From Lysobacter helvus (GTDB lineage Bacteria > Pseudomonadota > Gammaproteobacteria > Xanthomonadales > Xanthomonadaceae), in assembly GCF_018406645.1 (NCBI RefSeq), contig NZ_AP024546.1:992001-1056000 (forward strand): a DNA stretch of 64,000 nt. The letters run 5' to 3'. Positions 8,120 through 17,500 of the stretch are shown piece after piece (position 1 is the stretch's first letter; the number at the start of each line of letters is the position of its first letter). The notes under the pieces are model-generated. The model was not told the origin of the DNA. It saw only the letters and a program-made list of their open reading frames with translations, and did no database searches. The translations under genes were made by a program, and so were the position numbers.

Positions 8120-9631
8120 ATGCGCGATCGCGCCCTCATCCTCTCCGTCCTGATCGTCGCGTCCTGCGGCCTTGGCTATGAACTGATCAGCAGCGCGCTC
8201 GCCAGCTACCTGCTCGGCGATTCGATCCTGCAGTTCTCGTCGGTGATCGGTTGCTACCTGTTCGCGATGGGCATCGGGTCGTGGGCGTCGCGCTACGTCG
8301 AGGACGACGACGTGCTGGATCGCTTCGTCGACCTGGAAATGCTGATCGGCCTGCTCGGCGGCGCGTCGGCCGCGATCCTCTTCATCATCTTCGCGTGGCT
8401 GTCCACACCGTTCCGCACGTCGCTGTACGTGATGGTCTTCCTGCTCGGCCTGATGGTGGGCATGGAGATCCCGCTGGTGATGCGCATCTTCAACCGGCGC
8501 CGCACCGAGTTCCGCGAACTCGTGAGCCGCGTGCTCGCCTTCGACTACCTCGGCGCGCTGGTGGTGTCGCTGGTGTTTCCGCTGGTGCTGGCGCCCTACC
8601 TCGGGTTGTTGCGCACCGCGTTCCTGTTCGGCCTGTCCAACACGTGCGTGGCGATGTGGACCGCGCTGGCGTTCCGCGACGAACTGACGCAACCGCGCCG
8701 GCAGATGATGCGCGGCGTGCTGGTGCTGGGCCTGCTGTGCACCGGGCTGGCGTTTTCCGGCCGCATGACGCAGTGGGCCGAGCGCGGCATCTACGGCGAC
8801 GAGATCGTGCACGCGCAGTCCACGCCGTTCCAGCGCCTCGTGGTCACGCGCTGGCAGGACGACCTGCGCCTGTACATCAACGGCAACCTGCAGTTTTCCT
8901 CGCGCGACGAGTACCGCTACCACGAGGCGCTGGTGCATCCGGGCTTGCAGGCGTTGCCGGGCGTGCGCCGCGTGCTGGTGCTCGGTGGCGGCGACGGGCT
9001 GGCGGTGCGCGAGATCCTGAAGGTGAAGTCCGTCGAGCACGTGACGCTGGTGGACCTCGATCCTGCGATGACGGGCATGTTCTCCACGTCGCCCGCGCTG
9101 GTCGCGTTGAACCGCGGTTCGCTCAAGAACCCGCGCGTCACCGTGGTGAACAACGATGCCGGCCGGTGGCTGGAAGCCAACCGCGACATGTTCGACTTCA
9201 TCGTCGTCGACTTCCCGGATCCGTCCAACTTCGGCATCGGGCGGTTGTACTCGGTGCCGATGTTCCGGTTGATGGCGCGGCACCTGTCGGCGAATGGCTA
9301 CATGGTCGTGCAGTCCACGTCGCCGTACTTCGCGCCGCGTTCGTTCTGGAGCATCGATGCCACGCTGCGCGAAGCCAACCTGCACACCTGGGCGTACCAC
9401 TGCGACGTGCCGTCGTTCGGCGACTGGGGGTTCATCCTGGCCGGGCATCGTCGCGACTACACAGTGCCGCGCACGCTGTCGGTGCCCACGCGCTACCTGA
9501 CGACGGAGACGATGCGCGAACTGTTCGTCTTCCCCAAGGACATGCAACGCCTGGCCATGCCGCCCAACCGGCTCGACGAACAAACGCTGGTGCGCTACTT
9601 CGACGAGGACTGGCGCCGGGTGATCCGCTGA
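8120..9631 (+). CDS. membrane-anchored spermidine synthase-like aminopropyltransferase (SpeE superfamily)
   Basis: A 503-residue protein with two halves. Residues 1-210 hold about seven membrane spans. Residues 210-503 hold a spermidine-synthase-type Rossmann domain (RVLVLGGGDGLAVREILK, then VTLVDLDPAM, NDAGRWL and IVVDFPDP). In the classical enzyme this domain transfers aminopropyl from decarboxylated AdoMet to putrescine; here the membrane anchor suggests another amine or lipid acceptor. The DFPDP segment replaces the canonical DSSDP, so activity is not certain. The ATG at 8120 is preferred over the frame start at 8087. Its stop overlaps the next start by one base (TGATG), so the FAD enzyme is translationally coupled. 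It diverges from the DUF350/SPFH/DUF4178 operon, which marks it as part of the same module. Confidence 0.88.
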   Translation: MRDRALILSVLIVASCGLGYELISSALASYLLGDSILQFSSVIGCYLFAMGIGSWASRYVEDDDVLDRFVDLEMLIGLLGGASAAILFIIFAWLSTPFRTSLYVMVFLLGLMVGMEIPLVMRIFNRRRTEFRELVSRVLAFDYLGALVVSLVFPLVLAPYLGLLRTAFLFGLSNTCVAMWTALAFRDELTQPRRQMMRGVLVLGLLCTGLAFSGRMTQWAERGIYGDEIVHAQSTPFQRLVVTRWQDDLRLYINGNLQFSSRDEYRYHEALVHPGLQALPGVRRVLVLGGGDGLAVREILKVKSVEHVTLVDLDPAMTGMFSTSPALVALNRGSLKNPRVTVVNNDAGRWLEANRDMFDFIVVDFPDPSNFGIGRLYSVPMFRLMARHLSANGYMVVQSTSPYFAPRSFWSIDATLREANLHTWAYHCDVPSFGDWGFILAGHRRDYTVPRTLSVPTRYLTTETMRELFVFPKDMQRLAMPPNRLDEQTLVRYFDEDWRRVIR

Positions 9632-11277
9632 TGCAGCGGCGCACGTTCCTGATCGGCGCGGGGAACGCGTGCCTGCTCGGGGCGGCGGGATTCACTGCGT
9701 CGCGGTTGCATCGCGCGGTGGAGACCACGCCGGAGATCGCGTATCCGGGCATGCGCGAAGGCCATGCGCTGCGCGACGGCAAGGCATTGCCACCGCCGCG
9801 CGGCGAGCAGCGCGTCGGCGTTGCGATCCTGGGCTCCGGCGTGGCTGGCATGGCCTGCGCGTGGGCGCTGGCGCGCGCAGGACGCCGCGACTTCGTGGTG
9901 TTGCAGGGACCGGAATACGGCGGCAACGCCACCGCGGCCAACCTGGCGGCGCCCGGCGACGACGTGCTGGCGTGTCCATTGGGCGCGCATTACCTGCCGC
10001 TGCCTTCGACCGAATCCACGCACGTCCGCAGCCTGCTGGCCGATGTCGGATTGTTGCTGGACGGCGAACACGACCCTGCGTCGTATTACGACGAAGCCGC
10101 GTTGCTGCATGCCCCGAAGGAACGGCTGCTGCGCGCGGGGCGGTGGGAAAGCGACCTGCTTCCGAGCCAGGGCCTGCCGCCGGAAGCGCTGCAACAGCAA
10201 CGGCGTTTCTTCGCGGAAGTGGCGGCACTGCGCGTGCAGCGTGGGCGCGATGGTCGGCGCCTGTTCGCCATTCCCATCGCGCTTTCGTCCGCGGAAGCGG
10301 AATGGCGCGCGCTGGATCGGGAAACGTTCGCGCACTGGCTGGATCGTCGTGGTTACACCGCGCCCAGCCTGCGCTGGTACCTGGATTACTGTTGCCGCGA
10401 CGACTACGGCGCTTCCACGCACACCGTCTCCGCGTGGGCCGGGCTGCACTACTTCGCCAGCCGCGACGGCAAGGCGGCGAATGCGGCGGGGGATGCGGTC
10501 CTCACCTGGCCCGGTGGGTTGTCGGAACTCATCGCGCGCATGCGCGCGGCGACGACGCGGCGCCTGGGGCACGAACGCTGGTTGCAGCCGGGCTTCGCGG
10601 CGCGCGTTGCGGACCGTGCCGGCGGCGTCGACATCGTGCGAGTGCGCCACGACGGTGGCGCGCTCGCCACCGACACGATCCGCGCGCGCCACGCCGTCAG
10701 CGCGATGCCCTTGCACGTGCTGGCGCGGATCTGGCCCGGGCTCGCGGGCAGCGGCTACGACGCCGCCACGCACGCCAGTCCGCACGCTGCGTGGCTGGTG
10801 TCCAACTTCCTCGTCGACGGCTATGCGCGCGAGCTGCCCGGGGAAGCGCTGGCGTGGGACAACGTCGTTTACGGGGGGCGCGGCCTGGGCTACGTCGTGT
10901 CGACGCACCAGATGCTGCGCGTGGCGCCGACGGCGCGCACGGTGTTGTCGGCGTATCAATCGCTGGATCGGATGTCGCCGCAGCAAGCGCGCGCGTGGCT
11001 GATGCGCGCGACGCCGGAAGCACTGCGCGAGGAAGCCGCAAGCGATCTGTTGCAGGCGTACGGCGACCAGCTATGGCGTCGTACGAAACGGTTGTCGATC
11101 ACGGTGCGCGGGCATGCGATGGCGGTGCCTGCGCCGGGTTACCTGGATAACGCAGGGTTGGCCGCGTTGCGCGCGATGGACGGGCCGGTGCGGATCGCGC
11201 ATGCCGACCTGTCCGGCTATTCGATTTTCGAAGAAGCCGCGTGGTGGGGCGTGCGGGCGGCGGAAGGGCTCGCCTAG
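9631..11277 (+). CDS. Tat-exported FAD-dependent oxidoreductase (flavin amine oxidase-like)
   Basis: A 548-residue flavoenzyme. The N-terminus has a twin-arginine signal (QRRTFLIGAG, residues 2-11) followed by a hydrophobic stretch. A Rossmann motif with GSGVAG is at 68-73, and a second FAD/substrate segment precedes the C-terminus (DLSGYSIFEEAAWWG). The fold resembles flavin-containing amine oxidases and phytoene-desaturase relatives. Exported after folding, it would act in the periplasm. Coupled to a spermidine-synthase-like protein (TGATG overlap), it is a good candidate for a polyamine or amino-group oxidase, but the residues that define that specificity cannot be judged by eye. An NADPH-linked reductase or a desaturase remains possible. 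Confidence 0.85.
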   Translation: MQRRTFLIGAGNACLLGAAGFTASRLHRAVETTPEIAYPGMREGHALRDGKALPPPRGEQRVGVAILGSGVAGMACAWALARAGRRDFVVLQGPEYGGNATAANLAAPGDDVLACPLGAHYLPLPSTESTHVRSLLADVGLLLDGEHDPASYYDEAALLHAPKERLLRAGRWESDLLPSQGLPPEALQQQRRFFAEVAALRVQRGRDGRRLFAIPIALSSAEAEWRALDRETFAHWLDRRGYTAPSLRWYLDYCCRDDYGASTHTVSAWAGLHYFASRDGKAANAAGDAVLTWPGGLSELIARMRAATTRRLGHERWLQPGFAARVADRAGGVDIVRVRHDGGALATDTIRARHAVSAMPLHVLARIWPGLAGSGYDAATHASPHAAWLVSNFLVDGYARELPGEALAWDNVVYGGRGLGYVVSTHQMLRVAPTARTVLSAYQSLDRMSPQQARAWLMRATPEALREEAASDLLQAYGDQLWRRTKRLSITVRGHAMAVPAPGYLDNAGLAALRAMDGPVRIAHADLSGYSIFEEAAWWGVRAAEGLA

Positions 11278-11291
11278 GCGGGCCCATCGCG

Positions 11292-11873
11292 TCAGCGGTG
11301 CGCGTTCCACCAAGCGAGTGCGGCGACGTTGGCAACGACGGTGATCCAGAACACGGCCTGGAACGACGCCTTGCTGCGCTTGTGCCGGAACAGGTCCTGC
11401 GCGACGAGCGCGCCCGGCCAGCCGCCGGTGAGCGCGAGGAAGTGCAGCGTGGATTCCGGCGTGCGCCAGGCATCGCGCTGCGCGCGGGACTTGTCGGCGG
11501 CATAGACGAGCACAGCGACGAGGCTCATGCCGCCGTACACCATCAGCACGGTCGGCGGCATTTTCTGCTGCCAGACGGCGAGTGCGAAGAAGGCCAGCGC
11601 GGCGAGGCCGATCCATTTGCGCGGGAGTCGCGAGGGCGTCGCCTCGGAACGCGCCTTGCTCGGCGCGGCATTCGCGACACGCACGTCGATCGCGTTCAAG
11701 CGCTGGCGATCATCGCGCTGCACCGTGTACGTCACGCGCGTGCCTTCCGCCGGTCGACGACCCCGCGGGAATGCCCGGATATGCACGAAGGCGCGATCCC
11801 CGCCGCCATTCGGTTCGATGAACCCGAAACCCCGCGCGTCCTGCCATTCGACGACCCGTCCTGCCAAGCGCAT
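11292..11873 (-). CDS. cold-shock domain fused to DUF1294 membrane domain
   Basis: A 193-residue protein. Residues 1-65 are a cold-shock (OB-fold) domain with RNP-type motifs (RGFGFIE and DRAFVHIRAF), which binds single-stranded nucleic acid. A polar linker (65-85) is followed by a C-terminal DUF1294 domain with three to four membrane spans, including a Gly-rich segment (TGGWPGALVAQDLFRHK). The fusion is a recognised proteobacterial architecture that tethers an RNA/DNA-binding domain to the inner membrane. The start at 11873 begins exactly at the cold-shock domain. It ends 14 bp from the end of the FAD gene (convergent) and lies 11 bp after a small conserved gene on the same strand, with which it may be co-transcribed. 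Confidence 0.9.
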   Translation of the reverse strand: MRLAGRVVEWQDARGFGFIEPNGGGDRAFVHIRAFPRGRRPAEGTRVTYTVQRDDRQRLNAIDVRVANAAPSKARSEATPSRLPRKWIGLAALAFFALAVWQQKMPPTVLMVYGGMSLVAVLVYAADKSRAQRDAWRTPESTLHFLALTGGWPGALVAQDLFRHKRSKASFQAVFWITVVANVAALAWWNAHR

Positions 11874-11884
11874 GCAGCGTGTCC

Positions 11885-12202
11885 TCAGGCTTCGCCGTCG
11901 TCCGTATTCGCGTCCGCGAACAGCATCGCGAACTCGTCCGCCGTCAGCGTGATGCCGACGTCCTGCGCGAGCGCGCTGTTGCGCTCCCACACCTCGCGGA
12001 TCGCATCGCCGATGCCTTCGCCCCATTGCATCTGCGCCGCGACGATCTCCTGCCAGGTGCCCTGGTGGTCGAGGGATTCGGCGAGCTGCGGCGCCATCTT
12101 TTCGAGCGCCTCGCGCTGCACGGGATCGAGTGCGTCGATGGCATCGAGCGCCAGGCACTCGATGAGGCGAAGGAAGGGGCGGCCGGTGTAGCGGTCTTCC
12201 AT
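11885..12202 (-). CDS. conserved small protein (starts GRPFLRLIEC; family function unknown)
   Basis: A 105-residue cytoplasmic protein, mostly alpha-helical and acidic. The N-terminal motif (TGRPFLRLIECLALDAID), the central helix with LEKMAPQLAE and the ending LTADEFAMLFAD match a small proteobacterial family I know only as conserved hypothetical. The start at 12202 (GGAG nine bases upstream) fits the family. An in-frame ATG at 12319 with AGGGG upstream would add 39 polar residues and is less likely, though it has its own ribosome site. The gene diverges from the RHS operon across a 264-bp gap with a palindrome. No enzyme signature is visible. Confidence 0.78.
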   Translation of the reverse strand: MEDRYTGRPFLRLIECLALDAIDALDPVQREALEKMAPQLAESLDHQGTWQEIVAAQMQWGEGIGDAIREVWERNSALAQDVGITLTADEFAMLFADANTDDGEA

Positions 12203-12341
12203 GGGGCGCGTCTCCGCGGGTGCCGTCGGGGTGGGCGGGAGTTTACGCCGCCAGGACGACACATGGTCGGAAGACGCGACCTCATCCTTCGATCGCAGGA
12301 CCTGCTTCGCGTCGGTCATGCGTATTCCCCTGCCGCGCTGG

Positions 12342-12359
12342 ATTCGAATTCGTTCGAAT
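12342..12359. promoter_or_regulatory. perfect inverted repeat between divergent genes (candidate operator)
   Basis: ATTCGAA and TTCGAAT face each other across a TTCG spacer in the gap between the small conserved gene and the first RHS gene. The 7-bp arms match perfectly and the site is AT-richer than its surroundings. It lies 108 bp before the RHS start, a position suited to a repressor operator or a short RNA stem. No terminator T-run follows it. The regulator is unknown. Confidence 0.45.
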
Positions 12360-12466
12360 TTGGCGATGCTTCCAACTTCCATCTGCGGCCACGTCGTTCC
12401 AGCCTCGAAAAACGCCCACGCGCGACTTGTCGCGCCAGGGCACTTCAAGGGAAGGGAGCACGACGA

Positions 12467-14560
12467 ATGCACAGATCGATGCGGGCAACGCTGCTCGCAA
12501 TGTCCGTGGGATTGGCGGCGCCAGCGGTCGGCGCAATCGAATCCACGGCCGTGGACGAGTACACCAGGCGCCTCAAGGTCCACCAGACGATCCAACCGAT
12601 CGGCGAGGCGCCTTTCGGCGAATCGATCAACCTCTACACGGGCGAGATCAGCTTTGCCAACGAGGACATCGTGCTCGAGGGCCTGGGGCCGACGATCACG
12701 ATCACGCGTCAATACCAGCGTCAGGACACGCACGAGCAGGTGCCGTTCGGCCTGCAGCGCGGCTTCAGCGACTGGGTGCTCGCAATCCCGCACATGGCGA
12801 CGCTGACGCCGGGCAACAGCAAGTTGGGTGGCGTCGTCGGTACGTGGCGCGTCGAAGGCCCCGATGGCCTCCCCACGGACCAGCGCTGCTCGCAGTTCTC
12901 TTCGATATGGTCGCCGCCCGGCGGGCTCGCTCCGAAGTACGGCGAAGTCGAACTCGATACCTGGTGGCACGGCTACCAGCTCGTCGTGCCCGGCGCGGGC
13001 AGGCAGGACGTGCTGCTGCGCAATCCTTCCAACACGCGCAAGCCCGCAACGGGCCTCTATCCAGGCGTGACGGCTGGCAACTGGCAAATCGGTTGCCTGC
13101 CATCCACGCGCAACGGACACGCGGGGGAAGGATTCCTTGTGCTGTCGCCCGATGGCCTGCGGTACCACCTCGACCATCTCGCGTATTCGGCCTACAGCAC
13201 GATGAACGCGATAGTCGACGGATCGGGCGACAAGCCGATCATGTACTACCTCACGCGCAAGCTTGCGCGCATGTATGCGAGCCGCGTGGAGGATCGCTTC
13301 GGCAACGCGATCACCTACCACTACTCGGGCGATCGGCTCACCGATATCACCGCCACCGATGGTCGTCGCGTTGCGATCGACTGGGATGCGACGGAGCCGT
13401 TGGTCACTGCGATCCGCACGATGCCCGGCACAGGGAGCGAACGCACGTGGCGCTACGAATACGCAGGTCAACGCCTCGCGAAAGCGATCCGACCGGATGG
13501 TTCCGCCTGGACATATGCCATGGGCGGCATCGCGCCGGAAATCCTGCCACTGCGCCTCGATGGATGCTTTACGGCAGGCGGCCCACCGCACGTATCGGGC
13601 GCCTCCTCCCCGCCGGGCCATGTGGATGCGTCGGCCACCGTCACCCATCCCTCGGGCCTGGTCGGGCAGTTCCGGGTTGCGTGGCGGTTGCGTGCGCAAA
13701 CGTCCGCGCTGAGCTGGTGCACGGGCCTCGGTGAAGTATTCGAAAACGGCAACCCGTACTTCCTGTCGATGGCGTTGGTCGACAAGACCTTTTCCGGTCC
13801 GGGCGTCTCGCCGATGACGTGGCGTTACAGCTACGAACCCCCCGCCGCGAGCGTCGATCGCTACTGCCCGACGGTGGCCTCGTGCAAGAACACCACGTCC
13901 GTCGACATCACCGATCCGGCCGGGGTGCTCACGCGTTACACCTACAGCACGCGCTTCGACGCGACCGAAGGCGAACTGCTGCGCGTCGACCACGGCCTGG
14001 CGAATGGGGTGGCGCAGCGCACCGAACTTCGCGAATACCACTTGCCCGCTGGCCCGCGCCCGTATCCGTCGCCGAACGGCAACGCCATGACCTCCGGCAA
14101 CAGCTACAAGTCGGAGAACGCGGTGCCCGTGCGTTCGACGGTCGTGCACCAACAGGGGGCGACGTTCACGCGCGAAGTGCTGGCGTTCGATGCGTACCTG
14201 TATCCGACGCAGGTCAGCGAGCGCGCGGCCGAACCCGCGACGCCTCCCCCGCCTCCGCCTCCGCCACCGCCTCCGCCGCCACCGCCGGCGGTGCCCGGAG
14301 TGCCCGTGTTGACCGTCACGCCGGAGTACATGGCCGGTTCGCCGATCACGACGTACTTCAGCCAGTGGTCTGCCATGCCGGGCGCGGCCCGATACGACCT
14401 GCAGGGCAAGAACATCGCCTTGTCCGGTGAGCCCGCCACGCTCTACAGCAGCAGCGGCACCGACTTCGAATACGCACGCCGCGGCACGTGGCAGTTCCAG
14501 GTGCGCGCGTGCAACACCAGTGGCACCTGCAGCGCGTGGTCCGCGCCGGTGACGCCATGA
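12467..14560 (+). CDS. secreted RHS-family N-terminal partner protein with polyproline and Fn3-like end
   Basis: A 697-residue protein with a signal peptide (residues 1-24, cleavage after VGA). Residues 30-130 show the DUF6531-like start of RHS proteins (INLYTGEISFANEDI, then a beta strand with ITITRQYQRQ). Residues 260-560 carry YD/RHS-type repeats (NAITYHYSGDRLTDITATDG, RRVAIDWDA, LTRYTYSTRFD). A run of 15 prolines (593-607; DNA 14243-14287) forms a rigid hinge, then about 90 residues have a fibronectin-type look (AMPGAARYDLQ, then CNTSGTCSAWS). Cysteines suggest disulphides. It lacks the RHS core ending, which the coupled next gene supplies (4-bp ATGA overlap). So it looks like one half of a two-piece secreted RHS shell. 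AGGGAG lies upstream of the start. Confidence 0.85.
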   Translation: MHRSMRATLLAMSVGLAAPAVGAIESTAVDEYTRRLKVHQTIQPIGEAPFGESINLYTGEISFANEDIVLEGLGPTITITRQYQRQDTHEQVPFGLQRGFSDWVLAIPHMATLTPGNSKLGGVVGTWRVEGPDGLPTDQRCSQFSSIWSPPGGLAPKYGEVELDTWWHGYQLVVPGAGRQDVLLRNPSNTRKPATGLYPGVTAGNWQIGCLPSTRNGHAGEGFLVLSPDGLRYHLDHLAYSAYSTMNAIVDGSGDKPIMYYLTRKLARMYASRVEDRFGNAITYHYSGDRLTDITATDGRRVAIDWDATEPLVTAIRTMPGTGSERTWRYEYAGQRLAKAIRPDGSAWTYAMGGIAPEILPLRLDGCFTAGGPPHVSGASSPPGHVDASATVTHPSGLVGQFRVAWRLRAQTSALSWCTGLGEVFENGNPYFLSMALVDKTFSGPGVSPMTWRYSYEPPAASVDRYCPTVASCKNTTSVDITDPAGVLTRYTYSTRFDATEGELLRVDHGLANGVAQRTELREYHLPAGPRPYPSPNGNAMTSGNSYKSENAVPVRSTVVHQQGATFTREVLAFDAYLYPTQVSERAAEPATPPPPPPPPPPPPPPPAVPGVPVLTVTPEYMAGSPITTYFSQWSAMPGAARYDLQGKNIALSGEPATLYSSSGTDFEYARRGTWQFQVRACNTSGTCSAWSAPVTP

Positions 14561-17500
14561 GGAGCAACGCATTGATCAACGTCACCAGCGGGCGCCTGCG
14601 CCTGGCAGTCTTCGGCGCCCTCGCGCTGGCATGCGCACCCGCGGGGGCGCAGTGGGCCACCGTTCGCGAGCGCGTGCAGCAGACCACGTACGAACACAAC
14701 ACCAGTGCGTGGGTGCTGGGCCAGGTCCGCATGCGCAGCACGCACGACCCGGTGACGGGCGGTGTCTTCGGGATTGCGCGCACGGACTACGAGCCGACCA
14801 CCGCGTTGCCCGTGCGCGTGTACAACAACGTGCATCTGCAGGAAACGCGCACCTACAACGCCGATGGCACGCCGTCCACGATTTCCGACGGGCGCGACAG
14901 CGCCGGGTTCGACACCACCACCGCGTATGCCGACTGGAAACGCGGCGTGCCGCAGCGCATCACGTTCGCCGACGGCACCTCGCGCCTCGCGACGGTCGAC
15001 GACGCGGGCCTGATCCGCACGGTCACCGACGAGACCGGCGCGAAGACCTGCTACGACTACGACGCGATGGGCCGCGTCAGCCGGATCACGCATCCCTCGG
15101 AGACACAGCCCGGCACCTGCGACACCAGCGCCTGGCACGCCACCACGGTCACGTTCGCGCCCGCGGGGCAGGCGCTCTTCGGCATCGGCGCCGACCACTG
15201 GATGCGCACGGAAGACACGGGCGGCCATCGGAAGGTCACGCATTACGACGCATTGCTTCGGCCCATCGTGGTCGAAGACATCGACGTCGATGCCATGGCG
15301 GACACGCACCGCTGGACCGCGATGCGTTACGACGCGGCGGGTCGCCAGGTCTTCGCGTCCTACCCGCGCAACCTGTTCCAGACCGGCTGGGTGGATTGGG
15401 ACACCGTGACCGGGGGAACGCGCACGACGTACGACGCGATCGGCCGCGTCACGCGCGTCGAGCAGGACTCGGAACTCGGCGTGCTCGCCACGACGACGGA
15501 GCACCTCGACGGATTCCAGACGCGTGTCACGGCGCCGCGCGGGACGCAGACGCTCACCCGCTACATCGCGTGGGACCAGCCGACCACCGACCTGCCGGGC
15601 CTCATCACGCAAGCCGGCCAGGTCACCGAGATCCGGCGCGATGCCGTCGGCAAACCGATGCGCATCACGCGCCGCGATGCGTCGGGCGCGCTATCGGTCG
15701 ACCGCACCTTCGTTTACGACGGCGAAGGCCGCCTGTGCCGCACGAGCGAACCGGAAACAGGCAATACCGTCACGGGCTACGACGTGATGGGCAACCTCGC
15801 CTGGCAAGCGACCGGGGTGACGCTGCAAGCCAACGATTGCGACCACGTGGTGGCGTACTACCAGGGCCGGACCACGACGCGCGAGTACGACACGCGCGGA
15901 CGCCTGCGCGCGGTGGCGCTCCCCGATGGCCGCGGCAACCAGGCGTGGTCGTACTGGCCCGATGGCCAGCCGCACCGCGTGACCACGTACAACGCGACCG
16001 GCAACGGCGCGCCGGTCGTCAACACGTACGCGCACAGCGCGCGTCGGCTGCTGACGGCAGAGACGCTCGAACACGATGACGGCACCCGCTGGACGCAAAG
16101 TTATGGGTACGACCGCCATGGCCACCTCGCTGCGCTGACCACGCCGAAGGGCACGGCCCTGCAGTACGCGCCGAATGCGTTGGGCCAGCCCACGCAGGTC
16201 CGCGATACCGATGGTGCGACGTATGCGTCCGATCTTGCGTACTACCCCAACGGCACGCTCCGCGCCTTCCGCTACGGCAACGGCATCGTGCACGCGATGA
16301 CGCAGAACGCCCGCCAGTTCCCGGCGCGCGTGACGCACGGCGGCGGCGCGATGGACTACGCCTACACCTACGACGCGCATGCCAACCCGACGCACATCGT
16401 CGACCACGTCCGCGGCAGCACCTTCGACCGCACGTTGGCGTACGACAGCCTGGACCGCCTGACCGAGGCCACGTCCTGCAGCTTCGGTGGCGACTGCAAG
16501 CATCGCTTCGCCTACGACGTCCTGGACAACCTCAAGTCGTGGACGCTCGCAGGCGTCAAGGACTACGCCCACTACCACTACGACCCCGGCACCAACCGCC
16601 TGGCGAACGTGCAGAACAGCGCCGGTGCCAGCGTGGTGGGGCTGGGGTACGACGCGCAAGGCAACCTGACCAACAAGAACGGACAGTTGTACGCGTTCGA
16701 CTACGGAAACCGGCTGCGGTCGGTGCACGGCAAGGAAGCCTACCGATACGACGCGCACGGGCGCCGGACGCAGGCCGATCGCGCGGCGCACGGGCGCAGC
16801 GTGTTCTCCATGTACACGCAGGACGGCCAGCTCGCGCACCAGCGCGATGACATCAGGGGCGAGGATCGCGATTACGTGCACCTGGCCGGCAGCCTGCTGG
16901 CCACGGTGGCGCATCGGCACAGCGATGGCGCTGTGACCACGACGTTCCAGCACACGGACGCGCTGGGCAGCCCGGTGGCGATCAGCGATGCAGCGGGCAA
17001 CGTGATCGAGCGGTTGGCGTATGAGCCGTTCGGTGCGGTGATCGGGAAGCCGGGGCATGACGGCGTCGGGTTTGCCGGCCACGTGATGGATGGCGGAACT
17101 GGGTTGGTGCAGATGCAGCAGCGGTCGCAGGACAAAGAACTCGGTAGGTTCCTAACAGGTGACGAGGCGTCCGTTGACTTCGTCACGGGTTCGAACTTCA
17201 ACCGCTACAGCTACGCGAACAACAACCCATATCGTTTTGCAGATCCGGATGGGCGATTTGCCATCCAAATTGTTGGGGGCATAGCGGGTGCACTGATTGG
17301 AGGAGGTGGCTCCTACCTGAGCGGGAACTCCACAAAAACGGTAATCCGGGACACTTTGATTGGATTCGGTGTCGGCACCCTGTCGACGATTCCGGGAGGA
17401 GGCGCCTTAGCAGTGGGAATTCGAAGTGGGTTGGCTTCTGCGGCAGGCGATGCGTCAAGCCAGGCGCTAGAGAACGGAGTCAAGAACATCGATAGCGCAA

